Shown piece by piece: positions 1 through 8,267 of a DNA stretch of 32,634 nt (position 1 is the stretch's first letter; each line of letters begins with the position of its first letter). The stretch is taken from positions 1-32,634 of the forward strand of contig JAOIVE010000013.1 of assembly GCA_028223895.1 (NCBI GenBank), in the 5' to 3' direction. Below the pieces are notes generated by a model. The model was given only the letters and a program-made list of their open reading frames with translations, ran no database searches and was not told where the DNA came from. The DNA comes from Rickettsiales bacterium. Lineage in GTDB: Bacteria > Pseudomonadota > Alphaproteobacteria > Rickettsiales > UBA6187. The translations under genes and the position numbers were made by a program.

Positions 1-174
1 GCGAAACGGATGCCGCGCTGTAGTGAATGCAATGAACGAAAGCGGGCTAATTAGAATTAAATATTTATAAATCCTTCAAAGTGAGCTTGATCCAAATCGT
101 TGTTATACATCTCTCCTGCGTTATACAAAATATCTATATAGTTATATCATTTATTCAACTTAACTTACATTGGC
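1..174. other. Window-edge sequence, no confirmed gene
   Basis: The first bases can be read as the end of an upstream gene in any of the three plus frames, with stops at 21-23, 52-54 and 68-70. None of the short tails is recognisable. From about base 55 the sequence becomes AT-rich and intergenic in character and leads into the sugar dehydrogenase gene. I see no RNA gene and no clear promoter in it. Confidence 0.5.
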
Positions 175-1314
175 TTGATAAGTAAAATCATATATTTTAC
201 AATCATTAGTATGATAATATTTAGATTAATACTGGCTTTATTTTTTTTAACTATAGCTTTTAATAGAGCATTTGCCGAAATAAAAATTGATATGGAGGTG
301 GTTGCAGAAGGGCTTGAGCATCCATGGTCACTTTGCTTCTTTTCTGATGGAAGAATGTTGGTAACTGAACGCCCGGGGAGAATGCGAATTGTTACGCAAG
401 ATGGATACGTATCTTCGCCTATATCAGGCCTTCCAAAAGTATTTAATGAAGGGCAGGGCGGATTATTAGATGTTATAATTGACCCTGAATTTGAAAAAAA
501 CAGATTTATATATTTCTCTTATGCTGAACAGGAAAATAGTGTGGCTGGCACGGCCGTTGCGCGGGCGAAGCTAAAAAATAGTAAAATAGAAGATATTACT
601 GTTATATTTCGTCAATACCCAAAAACTGATGGAGAAAATCATTTTGGTTCGCGTTTAGCTTTTGCTAAAGATGGTACTTTGTTTGTTACGCTAGGAGAGC
701 GGTTTGATGAAATGGATGAAGCGCAGAACCCTGAAAATCATTTAGGCTCTATTGTAAGAATTAACCCTGATGGAAGCATTCCTGAAGATAATCCTTTTAT
801 TGATAATATAAAGATGAAGCCTGAAATCTGGTCATATGGGCACCGCAATGTTCAGGGAGCTGCCTTAAATCCCATAACAGGCCAGTTATGGACACATGAG
901 CATGGACCTCGTGGTGGTGATGAAATTAATATTCCTGAGGCTGGAAAAAACTATGGGTGGCCAAAAGCAAGCTATGGCATTCATTATTGGATGATTCCAA
1001 TTAAAAGCAACCATTCGTCTCAGGGTTTTGAAGAGCCAGTTTATCACTGGACTCCTTCTATCGCACCATCTGGCATGACATTTTATACTGGTAATATTTT
1101 TCCTCAATGGAAAGGAAATCTCTTTTTAGGAGCACTTGCCGGGAAGCATTTAGTTCGTTTGACTCTGGATGGAAATAAAGTTTTGAATGAAGAAAAACTT
1201 CTAGACGATATGGAATATCGCATTCGCGATGTTAAGCAGAGTCCGGATGGGTATTTATATGTAATAACAGATTCCCAAAATGGAAAAATATTGAGAATTA
1301 CACCCCATAAATAA
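175..1314 (+). CDS. Exported PQQ-dependent sugar dehydrogenase (YliI/Asd-like)
   Basis: Soluble quinoprotein aldose/sorbosone dehydrogenase of the six-bladed propeller family, expected to oxidise sugars in the periplasm using PQQ. Residues 1-34 form a hydrophobic signal peptide ending in an AFA-like cleavage site. The mature part carries the family landmarks: a GENHFGSRLAF segment whose His156 aligns with the catalytic base of soluble glucose dehydrogenase, a YGHRNVQG segment near 221-228, and the THEHGPRGGDEIN segment near 240-252. Length (379) is normal. The listed start is TTG at 175; an ATG at 211 also leaves a complete signal peptide and is equally plausible, since neither has a clear ribosome site. 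No PQQ biosynthesis genes lie in this window, so the cofactor source cannot be judged. It converges on the MarR gene. Confidence 0.85.
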   Translation: MISKIIYFTIISMIIFRLILALFFLTIAFNRAFAEIKIDMEVVAEGLEHPWSLCFFSDGRMLVTERPGRMRIVTQDGYVSSPISGLPKVFNEGQGGLLDVIIDPEFEKNRFIYFSYAEQENSVAGTAVARAKLKNSKIEDITVIFRQYPKTDGENHFGSRLAFAKDGTLFVTLGERFDEMDEAQNPENHLGSIVRINPDGSIPEDNPFIDNIKMKPEIWSYGHRNVQGAALNPITGQLWTHEHGPRGGDEINIPEAGKNYGWPKASYGIHYWMIPIKSNHSSQGFEEPVYHWTPSIAPSGMTFYTGNIFPQWKGNLFLGALAGKHLVRLTLDGNKVLNEEKLLDDMEYRIRDVKQSPDGYLYVITDSQNGKILRITPHK

Positions 1315-1358
1315 AAATATAATGCTAAAAACAAAAATTATATCAATTTGTAGAGTTT

Positions 1359-1883
1359 TTACTTTCTATCTATTGCACCGGTTTCAAGAATAGGAGCTGC
1401 ATCTATTTCTTTAGCTTCCATTAGTTCTATAACCCTTTCTAGCGATAAATAGATAGTAGATTGTCCCAAAGAAGTTAGTTCACCTAAAGCTTTAGCTAAT
1501 GTTTCCTGTAAAGGCGAAGGCGCTTCTTCAACAAAGCTTTTTCCTTGTTTGGTAATATGTATAAGAACCTGCCTTCTATCTTCAGAACTGCGCTCTCTCA
1601 TAACATAGCCTTTAGACTCTAAGCGGTCTATAATACCTACTAGAGTACTTGGACTTAAGTGAACTTCTTTTGATATAGATGCAATAGTAAGTGGCCCATT
1701 TTCAGCAGTGGCAAGTAATGTGATAAGTTGAGGAGCGGTTATATCATGTTGAATGCTAAGTTTTCTTGAATGAAGATCAACAGACCTGATTATTTTTCTC
1801 AGGCTCTGAACAATTCTAAGATCATATCTTTCATTTTCTATTTCAGGTGCAATAATGTCTTTTAGTTGATTGCCCATCTTCAC
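1359..1883 (-). CDS. MarR-family regulator, EctR-like
   Basis: Winged-helix transcriptional regulator of the MarR family. The DNA-binding core spans roughly residues 45-115: a recognition helix region reading LSPSTLVGIIDRLESKGYV and a wing with the typical SSEDRR...ITKQGK pattern. The final third, starting EEAPSPLQETL, resembles EctR repressors of ectoine genes. It lies 68 bases after ectD on the same strand, so it is probably the last gene of the ectoine operon or is expressed with it. EctR genes are more often placed upstream of ectA. Autoregulation of the operon is an inference. The listed start is GTG at 1883; ATG at 1877, preceded by AGAG, is a good alternative that removes two residues. 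Confidence 0.8.
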   Translation of the reverse strand: MKMGNQLKDIIAPEIENERYDLRIVQSLRKIIRSVDLHSRKLSIQHDITAPQLITLLATAENGPLTIASISKEVHLSPSTLVGIIDRLESKGYVMRERSSEDRRQVLIHITKQGKSFVEEAPSPLQETLAKALGELTSLGQSTIYLSLERVIELMEAKEIDAAPILETGAIDRK

Positions 1884-1951
1884 TCTGTTTATGTTAAATA
1901 TTTATTATTTTAACCGCTATAGAGACAGTTATTTTTAATAGGACTATTTTG

Positions 1952-2905
1952 TTAATACTCTTTTTTGCTGGTAAAACAACCTTCTGCATCTGGCTTAGCA
2001 TTGACTGGAGTACATCTCTTTCTGGCAGCTATATGTTCTGGTCTTGATTTCATTCCGCCAAAAGGTTCAACAAGCTTATTTTCTAAACTATTATAAACAA
2101 AAAATACATTTGTGCGCGGGTAGGGAGTTATATTGCCATTGGAACCGTGCATCAAATTACATTCAAAGAAAATAACTGACCCTGCCTTACCTTTAGGTGA
2201 TGAAATGCCTCTTTCTTTTACAAAATCAGCAATTATGTCGCAATCAGGAACTCCATATTCCTGTTTGCGTAAAGAATCTTTGTAATGCTCATCAGGTGTT
2301 TGACCTACACAGGATACATATTGCTTATGAGATCCGGGTATTACCATTAAAGGTCCGTTAAATTCGTTATTGTCAGTAAGTGTAATAGAGCAACTCAAGG
2401 CACGCATGCGAGGCATGCCATCTTCCACATGCCATGTTTCAAAATCAGAGTGCCAATAAAACTCTTTTCCTTTAAAGCCGGGTTTTAAGTTTACTCTGGA
2501 TTGATGAATATATAGTTGGCTATTCAGGATTTGCTGAGCAATATTAACAATTCTTGGGTCTTGTGATAACTTCCTGAATATAGGGTTAAATTCATGAATA
2601 TAAAAGAAAGAGCGTATCTCATTACTTTCAGGTTCACGTATTATAAAATCATCTTCAGGAACTTTTCCTGCCTGTTTAAGGTTTTCAACCTCATCCAGAA
2701 GAAAGTTAACCTCATCTTCGTTAAACATATTCTCAAAAAATAAGAATCCGTCTTTTTCATATTGTTCAAGTTGATTTACAGATAAAACGCCTTCGCTTTT
2801 ATCGCCATATATTACAGGGTCTTTTCGTGTCGTTATAAAGGGTGTATCTAGAAATCTAGATGAATATGGATCAAAATCTTCTATTTTTTTATTTATTGCA
2901 GTCAT
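1952..2905 (-). CDS. Ectoine hydroxylase EctD
   Basis: Non-haem Fe(II)/2-oxoglutarate dioxygenase that converts ectoine to 5-hydroxyectoine in the cytoplasm. The long EctD signature is present at about residues 149-193 and contains WHSDFETWHVEDGMP and the MVIPGSHK end. The iron ligands are His152, Asp154 and His253, and Arg264 sits where 2-oxoglutarate is bound. Length (317) is normal for EctD. It is the fourth gene of the ectoine operon, beginning 9 bases after ectC. The specific signature separates it from other phytanoyl-CoA dioxygenase-like enzymes, so the call is firm. Confidence 0.97.
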   Translation of the reverse strand: MTAINKKIEDFDPYSSRFLDTPFITTRKDPVIYGDKSEGVLSVNQLEQYEKDGFLFFENMFNEDEVNFLLDEVENLKQAGKVPEDDFIIREPESNEIRSFFYIHEFNPIFRKLSQDPRIVNIAQQILNSQLYIHQSRVNLKPGFKGKEFYWHSDFETWHVEDGMPRMRALSCSITLTDNNEFNGPLMVIPGSHKQYVSCVGQTPDEHYKDSLRKQEYGVPDCDIIADFVKERGISSPKGKAGSVIFFECNLMHGSNGNITPYPRTNVFFVYNSLENKLVEPFGGMKSRPEHIAARKRCTPVNAKPDAEGCFTSKKEY

Positions 2906-2914
2906 TTTTATACC

Positions 2915-3328
2915 CTAGCTTGCTTTTTTATGTCCTTCTTCTTCATCTTCAATAACTGGATATGCTCCATAAGCATCATGTACTTCTGCGCCGGTTACAG
3001 GAGGGTTAAACACGCAGACAAAACGAAGAGTTTCTTGTGCACATAGAATATGTTTGTCATTTTTATCCAGTGCATAAATAACTCCGGGAAAAATAGAATG
3101 TGTTTCGCCGGTCTCCAAGTCTTTAACTGAGCCATTACCTTCTATGCAATAAACCGCCTCTAAATGGTTTTTATAGTGCAAATGGAGTTCTTCACCAGCA
3201 GGGATAATTGTTTCGTGAACAGAAAATCCCATACCATCTTTTTTTAGTAATAGCCTTGTGCTGGTCCAACCATTGCCTTTAACTTCGCGTTGTGTTCCAT
3301 AAAGTGTTTTTATATCACGTACAATCAT
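2915..3328 (-). CDS. L-ectoine synthase EctC
   Basis: Cupin-fold enzyme that closes the tetrahydropyrimidine ring of N-gamma-acetyl-L-2,4-diaminobutyrate, giving ectoine. All three metal ligands of characterised EctC are in register: Glu57 ([11 protein letters not shown]), Tyr85 and His93. Trp21 and the GMGFSVHET segment are also conserved. Length (137) is typical, with a short acidic, lysine-ending tail. The start codon follows the ectB stop by 9 bases, with an AGAGGGA ribosome site overlapping the end of ectB, consistent with coupled translation. Confidence 0.97.
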   Translation of the reverse strand: MIVRDIKTLYGTQREVKGNGWTSTRLLLKKDGMGFSVHETIIPAGEELHLHYKNHLEAVYCIEGNGSVKDLETGETHSIFPGVIYALDKNDKHILCAQETLRFVCVFNPPVTGAEVHDAYGAYPVIEDEEEGHKKAS

Positions 3329-3337
3329 TTTTCCCTC

Positions 3338-4660
3338 TTAATCGTTTGTAGCAAATTTAATAACATTTGGTGAGTTATTCTTCATATTATGAATTACATC
3401 AGAATAAGATTTCTCTATTATAGACAGGCCTTTTAATAATTCGCTTTCTGTTATTGTAAGTGATGGCAGAGGTTTTAGAGCCTGACCGACACTGCCGCAA
3501 GTCTCAATTATTAACCCGTGTTTGAAACATTCTTTTTGTACCTCACTGGCAATAGTTTCATTTTTTTTGGCCTCTAAAGCCCAAACTAATCCTCTTCCAC
3601 GAACATCAAAATCAAACTCAGGATAAGATTTAGCAATCTTGTTTAAAGATTTTTCAATCATTTTTGCCTTGCTTTTTATGGCTTCTGAAAAATTATCATT
3701 ATTCCAGTAATGGTTTAATGCTTCGGTTGCAGCTACAAAAGCCAGATTATGCCCTCTAAATGTTCCATTATGTTGTCCTGGTTGCCAAATATCTAATTCA
3801 GGTTTCAGCAGAACCAAAGCCATTGGAAGACCATAAGCACCAATAGATTTAGAAAGCAGAACGATATCCGGAGTTATTCCTGCCTCCTCAAAACTGAAGA
3901 AATCCCCTGTGCGACCACATCCCATTTGAATGTCATCAACAATAAGCAGAATGTTAAATTCATCACATAATTTTCTTATGCCTCTTAACCAACGCGGGCT
4001 GGCTACATTAACTCCGCCTTCACCTTGAATGCATTCAAGAATAATAGCAGCAGGTAGATTAACGCCACTTGAATTATCTTTTAGATATTGGCGTATGTAG
4101 GCAATAGAATCATCTACATTATCAGAATAGCCGCAATAAGGCATAAAGGTTGTGTATTGTGAGTGAGTTCCGGGAATACCTTCTTTGTGGTAATTATTAC
4201 CTGTAACGGCCAAGGCGCCAGCTGACATGCCGTGAAAACCATTAGTGAAGGAAATAATATTAACTCGTTGCGTTACTTTGCGCGCCAGCTTTATGGCGGC
4301 TTCTACTGAATTTGTTCCTGTAGGTCCGCAGAATTGTAAACGATAATCCAGATTTTTTGGTTCCAGGATATTTTTGTTAAATGTTTCAATAAATTCATTT
4401 TTAGCTTTAGTAGCCATATCAAGACCATGTACAATTCCGTCATTTTCAAGGTAGCTGATTACAGCTTCTTTAAAATGGTCGTTATTATGTCCATAGTTTA
4501 AAGTTCCGGCTCCTGATAAAAAATCAAGATATTCAGTTCCATCATCTGCATATATGGTAGCTCCTTTTGCTTTTGTAGCTACGAAAGGAAAATTCCTAAC
4601 ATAGCTTTTAACATTTGATTCTAATTTATGTGATGGATCTTTTTGGGTTTTATAAGTCAT
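3338..4660 (-). CDS. Diaminobutyrate-2-oxoglutarate transaminase EctB
   Basis: PLP-dependent class III aminotransferase that makes L-2,4-diaminobutyrate from L-aspartate 4-semialdehyde with glutamate as amino donor. It is the committed step of ectoine synthesis. Visible landmarks are the FLSGAGTLNYGHNN segment near 47-60, the cofactor-contacting VDDIQMGCGRTG at 241-252 with Asp242/Asp243, and the Schiff-base lysine Lys271 in LLSKSIGAYGLPMA. The 440 residues include a slightly long N-terminus and a polar tail. The start codon overlaps the ectA stop by 4 bases (ATGA). Confidence 0.97.
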   Translation of the reverse strand: MTYKTQKDPSHKLESNVKSYVRNFPFVATKAKGATIYADDGTEYLDFLSGAGTLNYGHNNDHFKEAVISYLENDGIVHGLDMATKAKNEFIETFNKNILEPKNLDYRLQFCGPTGTNSVEAAIKLARKVTQRVNIISFTNGFHGMSAGALAVTGNNYHKEGIPGTHSQYTTFMPYCGYSDNVDDSIAYIRQYLKDNSSGVNLPAAIILECIQGEGGVNVASPRWLRGIRKLCDEFNILLIVDDIQMGCGRTGDFFSFEEAGITPDIVLLSKSIGAYGLPMALVLLKPELDIWQPGQHNGTFRGHNLAFVAATEALNHYWNNDNFSEAIKSKAKMIEKSLNKIAKSYPEFDFDVRGRGLVWALEAKKNETIASEVQKECFKHGLIIETCGSVGQALKPLPSLTITESELLKGLSIIEKSYSDVIHNMKNNSPNVIKFATND

Positions 4661-5193
4661 GAAACTTCCTGCTTTTGGTTACTAGATAAAGGTCCTACGG
4701 TAAAAAGATTTTCATCTTCGTGCGTATTATTAAAATTATTTTTGTCAAAAAAAGGCTTCTCACAAATATTTGTATTAAATTCATAAGCAAGCGACTTAAA
4801 TAGCGCGCGCGATGCCTTGTTCGAAGGTGAGATTGTAGCTTGTACGCTCTTAACATTATTACAAAAATCACGATTAAGGATATCCTTAATCATTTTAAGT
4901 GCTATGCCCTGATTTCTGTGGTCTGGTGAAACCGCAACCTGCCAAATAAATAAAGTGTCATTCTGGTTTGGTATAAAATATGCGCTTGTAAAACCTATTA
5001 TTTCATCTCCTGATTTTGCTACAGAGCATGTGTCAGAATAATGTTCGCACAAGAGCAGATATAAATACTCAGAGTTAACATCTAAATTGCCTGACGATTT
5101 TATTAGATTATAGATCGAGCTGCCGTCACTTACTTTTGGTAAGTCAAAATTAATGGATTTAGTTGTATAGTTTTGCTGTTTATCAGCCTTCAT
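4657..5193 (-). CDS. Diaminobutyrate acetyltransferase EctA
   Basis: GNAT-fold enzyme that transfers acetyl from acetyl-CoA to the gamma-amino group of 2,4-diaminobutyrate. The acetyl-CoA loop reads DHRNQGIALKMI at about 91-102, and the EctA-typical LDVNSEYLYLLLC segment lies at 37-49. The 178 residues match the family. First gene of the ectABCD operon; its promoter must lie in the 153-base divergent spacer shared with the small-protein operon. An AAGAG sequence lies rather far (about 14 bases) before the start. No dedicated aspartokinase (ask_ect) follows. Confidence 0.95.
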   Translation of the reverse strand: MKADKQQNYTTKSINFDLPKVSDGSSIYNLIKSSGNLDVNSEYLYLLLCEHYSDTCSVAKSGDEIIGFTSAYFIPNQNDTLFIWQVAVSPDHRNQGIALKMIKDILNRDFCNNVKSVQATISPSNKASRALFKSLAYEFNTNICEKPFFDKNNFNNTHEDENLFTVGPLSSNQKQEVS

Positions 5194-5346
5194 AATAATT
5201 AATTTTCTCTTTTAAATTATCTCATTACGCAGCACCAATATAGTTAGATCTTAAAAGATTGCAAGAAAAATCATTTGAACTCAAATTATTTTAATGCTAC
5301 TAATATTTTTTTATTAAAACTAACTAGATAAAAAGGAGGTATTCGC
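5194..5346. promoter_or_regulatory. Divergent promoter region, ectA and small-protein operon
   Basis: This 153-base AT-rich spacer separates the start codons of ectA (minus) and the 77-residue gene (plus). It must hold the promoters of both. An excellent Shine-Dalgarno, AAGGAGGT, ends at 5340 for the plus gene. Related but imperfect GTTAGATC and AACTAGAT words occur near 5242 and 5322. I could not identify a convincing EctR operator. Confidence 0.5.
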
Positions 5347-5580
5347 ATGAATGAAAATATCAACACCTCAGAAGATATTAAAAAAGCATTAGGTAACTTA
5401 TCTGAAGTTGTTGCTCTGCAGGATGGAAGAAAAAACGCTATAGCCCTCAAAGGACTCATAAAAATAGCTAAAAATGATAATCTGGATTCAGATGATGTTT
5501 TTGAACTGATTCAGGAAACCGGACTTGGAGGAAGAGAAAATCTGCGCGGTTTTATTGAGCGTGAATTTGAAATGTCATAA
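5347..5580 (+). CDS. Small helical protein, tandem family member 1
   Basis: A 77-residue acidic, predicted all-helical cytoplasmic protein that I do not recognise. Its translation is well supported by AAGGAGGT at 5333-5340, six bases before the ATG. Residues from about 37 on (LIKIAKNDNLDSDDVFELIQ and the following ENLRGFIEREFE) align with the next two small genes, without gaps in the case of the third. It has no signal peptide, membrane segment or cysteine pair. First gene of a cluster of four with the MFS permease, diverging from ectA. Function is unknown; a link to osmotic stress would rest on position only. Confidence 0.75.
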   Translation: MNENINTSEDIKKALGNLSEVVALQDGRKNAIALKGLIKIAKNDNLDSDDVFELIQETGLGGRENLRGFIEREFEMS

Positions 5581-5590
5581 TAAAAATTTA

Positions 5591-5839
5591 ATGCAAATAA
5601 TGAAAAATAAAAAAATACAAAAATCTTTAGACAATATAATTGATACCATTAGAAACCCTGCTGGCATAGCGACGGGTGATGCTATTTCTGTTCTTATAAA
5701 GGAGTTAATAAAAACAGAACCAAAAATAAAAACAGAAGCGGTAATTAGTATATTGCAAGATGCAGGGTTTCGTAGCGCTGATGGATTGAAAGATTTTATC
5801 TATACTCAAATAGAATTACAAAAAGGAAAAAATAAATGA
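5591..5839 (+). CDS. Small helical protein, tandem family member 2
   Basis: An 82-residue lysine-rich protein of unknown function. The open frame extends upstream to 5525, but that would overlap gene 1 heavily, so ATG at 5591 or at 5600 (MKNKKIQKS...) is the probable start; neither has a strong ribosome site. The C-terminal half (LIKELIKTEPKIKTEAVISI, then DGLKDFIYTQIE) has the same spacing of hydrophobic positions as genes 1 and 3, which points to tandem duplication followed by divergence. The stop overlaps the next start as ATGA, so genes 2 and 3 are translationally coupled. Confidence 0.7.
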   Translation: MQIMKNKKIQKSLDNIIDTIRNPAGIATGDAISVLIKELIKTEPKIKTEAVISILQDAGFRSADGLKDFIYTQIELQKGKNK

Positions 5840-6003
5840 CTAGAAATTCAAAGAAAACTATTGCACAGGATTTTTTAGAAACTTTGATATCTGAAGCGAA
5901 AAAAGAAGATGTTTCTGCAAAATATATTATTAGATTATTGGAAGAAAAAGATGTTATTGTTGATGAAAATATGAAATCCTTACTTAAAAAGGAACTTGAT
6001 TAA
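5836..6003 (+). CDS. Small helical protein, tandem family member 3
   Basis: A 55-residue protein starting in a 4-base ATGA overlap with the preceding gene and ending at TAA 6001-6003, eight bases before the permease start. From residue 17 (LISEAKKEDVSAKYIIRLLE) it aligns gap-free over 39 residues with gene 1, mainly in the hydrophobic positions, with acidic and basic residues elsewhere. No recognised domain. The coupling, spacing and similarity to its neighbours make it a real gene despite its size. Confidence 0.65.
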   Translation: MTRNSKKTIAQDFLETLISEAKKEDVSAKYIIRLLEEKDVIVDENMKSLLKKELD

Positions 6004-6011
6004 ATAATCTT

Positions 6012-7256
6012 ATGTTATCAACAATCTATTCAGTATCTGCGTTATTGTTAAGCTTTGGAATTTTGTGCCTTGGTCACGGTCTTAATAATACATTGTTAGG
6101 AGTAAGAGCAACAATAGAAAGCTACCCTGAATGGGTTACTGGCTTGATGATGTCAGGTTACTTCATGGGATTTATAATCGGAACAAGTATTTGTGCTAAG
6201 TTGATTCCCAAGGTTGGTCAAATAAGAACTTTTGCTGCCTTTGCTTCAATATCTTCCTCTATTTCTTTACTGCATGTTCTTTTTATAAACGAAATAACCT
6301 GGGTAATTCTTAGAATTGTTTACGGAGTATGCATAGCAGCTTTGTATATGGTAATAGAGAGTTGGCTAAACGCTTTATCTACAAAACAAAATCGTGGGCG
6401 TATACTTTCGGTCTACATGGTTATAAGCTTTTTAAGCCTTGCACTGGGACAAATATTCGTTTTTGTAGCCGAGCCAAGCCAATATATTTTATTTGCAATA
6501 GTTTCTATTTTAATTTCATTTTCATTGGTTCCTCTTAGTTTAAGTAAAACAAAACAGCCAGAGGAAATTGAGTCGGGTCATTTTAGTTTTAAAAAGCTAT
6601 ATAAAATATCGCCTCTTGCTACAATTGGATGTGCAGCAACCGGCCTGACTTTAGGGGCTTTCTGGGGGCTTTCGGCTGTATATTTTACTCAGCTTGGATT
6701 ACCTCCCAGAGAAGTGGCGATACTAATTTCAGCTACATTTCTTGGTGGTTTAATATTTCAATGGCCTATAGGTTATTTATCTGATTTATTTGATAGAAGG
6801 GTGGCAATATCTTTATCTCTTTTTTTGTCGACGGTAATATCAATTCAATTCATTCATTTGGCGGGTGACTCTAAAAATAATATTGATATATCCTTAGTTA
6901 TTATATCATTGCTATTTGGAGGGTTTAGCTACACTTTATACTCTTTGTTTATAGCTTTAGCTAATGATTTCCTAGAACCTCAATATATTGTAAAGGCAAG
7001 TGGTGGCCTTATAACATTCCACGCTATTGGAGCTATGTTAGGACCTTTTCTTGTCTCAATTCTGATGTCACTAATTGGAAATAATGGTTTATTTGTTTTT
7101 ATTGCAGTAATAAACAGCATTATATTTACTTTTGCTTTAATTCAAATTATTCGAGGGCGTAAAATACCTGAGAAAACCAGTGAGTCTTTTATATCTATAC
7201 CAAAAACAGGAACAGCTATTATTGAACTGGATCCAAGACAAGAAGAATCATCGTGA
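6012..7256 (+). CDS. MFS transporter, YcaD-like
   Basis: Twelve-helix major facilitator permease (414 residues) of the inner membrane. The N-terminal half has the arginine/acid-containing loop after helix 2 and an MVIESWLN segment near 114-121, which is typical of the YcaD-like MFS group. The FDRRVAI loop near 272-278 marks the corresponding position in the second half. The substrate cannot be read from sequence; relatives are annotated vaguely as sugar or drug permeases. It begins 8 bases after the third small gene, so the four genes look like one operon. Whether it moves a compatible solute or precursor is speculation from the adjacent ectoine genes. Confidence 0.8.
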   Translation: MLSTIYSVSALLLSFGILCLGHGLNNTLLGVRATIESYPEWVTGLMMSGYFMGFIIGTSICAKLIPKVGQIRTFAAFASISSSISLLHVLFINEITWVILRIVYGVCIAALYMVIESWLNALSTKQNRGRILSVYMVISFLSLALGQIFVFVAEPSQYILFAIVSILISFSLVPLSLSKTKQPEEIESGHFSFKKLYKISPLATIGCAATGLTLGAFWGLSAVYFTQLGLPPREVAILISATFLGGLIFQWPIGYLSDLFDRRVAISLSLFLSTVISIQFIHLAGDSKNNIDISLVIISLLFGGFSYTLYSLFIALANDFLEPQYIVKASGGLITFHAIGAMLGPFLVSILMSLIGNNGLFVFIAVINSIIFTFALIQIIRGRKIPEKTSESFISIPKTGTAIIELDPRQEESS

Positions 7257-7271
7257 TTATTTCTGGTGCTT

Positions 7272-7288
7272 GCTGACTATGAGTCAGC
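7272..7288 (+). terminator. Hairpin between convergent genes, possible terminator
   Basis: Perfect 7-base inverted repeat GCTGACT / AGTCAGC with a 3-base loop, 15 bases after the permease stop. The following bases are T-rich (TTGTTGCTTTATACTT) but not a clean T-run, so intrinsic termination is only plausible. Confidence 0.4.
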
Positions 7289-7352
7289 TTGTTGCTTTAT
7301 ACTTGTGACAATAAGGATTCATGCAATAGATAAAAACTATAATACTATTTAG

Positions 7353-8267
7353 TTATGCAAATAGTTTTTCCTCTTCGAGCTTAATTAAATCATTTGCAAT
7401 AGAGAAATATTTTTCACTATCTAAATTTTCTTCATTTCCTGTGATTGGCATATTTTCTTCGGTCATTTTTTGCTCTTCCTTTCCCATGTCTTGCGCAAGT
7501 AAAATTATCTCATGAAGCTCACAAGACATCTTGTTTATGTTGTTCTTTGGAACTATGTGATCGGAGTTTGCAGCATTTTTCAGTTGCTCATGTAAATTAA
7601 ATATCTTTTTATTAAGGGTATTATTTTTATCAATAGTTTCTTCATACTTATCAATTAAATGATCTAGTTTAACAAATGCTTCACCAAATATTTTTGAGTT
7701 TTTTGATGACGCTTCTGAGGTGTTTACAGGTATCTCGTGTACATGAATATCTTCTGCTCCATATTTTTTCATAATTTCTTCTGCCTTAATTTCCATTCCA
7801 ATTTTTGGACTGTTAACCCACAATACTAAACCACCATTATCAATTTGGTTCTGGAAAAACTCTGAATATTTATCGCCTAATAACTTGGCAAGGACAGCTC
7901 CTACTGCTGTGCCACCAGCTCCGCCTACGGCTATAGTGGTAATTATTCCTGGAGCTGCAACTCCTCCTGATGCTATTATGGCTGATGCGACACCTGCAAC
8001 CATTCCGCCGCTTACTAAAATGCCTTGCCCTAGTCCCATTTCTTCTTTTTTAATATCAGGGCTGCGTGGAACATCTGGATTATCGGCAAGTAATTCAGCG
8101 TTTACTCTGCTATCGCCAAAGGTTTCCTTAACAGCTTTCTGACTTCCTAAAACACTAATATGATGGCGTGAAAAGCCTGAAATTTCAAGCTCATCAATGG
8201 CATTTTCCATATCTTCGTAGTTTTTGAAAATACCAACTACTTCTCTTACTATATTTTCTTTTGTCAT
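7353..8267 (-). CDS. Glycine-zipper stress protein with YflT-like N-terminus
   Basis: A 304-residue protein with three visible parts. Residues 8-42 (VVGIFKNYEDMENAIDELEI, then HHISVLG) match the YflT/general stress protein 17M-type domain. Residues 79-130 are an alanine-glycine glycine-zipper hairpin that may enter a membrane. Residues 145-180 complete the alpha-beta domain (LVLWVNS...AEEIMKKYGAEDIHVHEI). A charged, probably coiled-coil extension from about 190 to 304 is unusual for the family and I do not recognise it. AGGAGGT lies 8 bases before the ATG. The shorter protein at 9558-10052 has the same core. Role: probably stress-related; molecular function is unknown. Confidence 0.7.
   Translation of the reverse strand: MTKENIVREVVGIFKNYEDMENAIDELEISGFSRHHISVLGSQKAVKETFGDSRVNAELLADNPDVPRSPDIKKEEMGLGQGILVSGGMVAGVASAIIASGGVAAPGIITTIAVGGAGGTAVGAVLAKLLGDKYSEFFQNQIDNGGLVLWVNSPKIGMEIKAEEIMKKYGAEDIHVHEIPVNTSEASSKNSKIFGEAFVKLDHLIDKYEETIDKNNTLNKKIFNLHEQLKNAANSDHIVPKNNINKMSCELHEIILLAQDMGKEEQKMTEENMPITGNEENLDSEKYFSIANDLIKLEEEKLFA

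Noticed and set aside
1-60. Fragment of tmRNA or tRNA
   Set aside because: The relatively GC-rich opening does not fold into a recognisable tRNA shape and lacks the conserved T-loop.
87-100. FNR-like TTGATCCAAATCGT before the sugar dehydrogenase
   Set aside because: The second half-site departs from consensus at two positions and nothing else suggests oxygen control.
5525-5590. Upstream extension of the second small gene
   Set aside because: The open frame continues into the first small gene, but the extension lacks a ribosome site and similarity to its paralogues.
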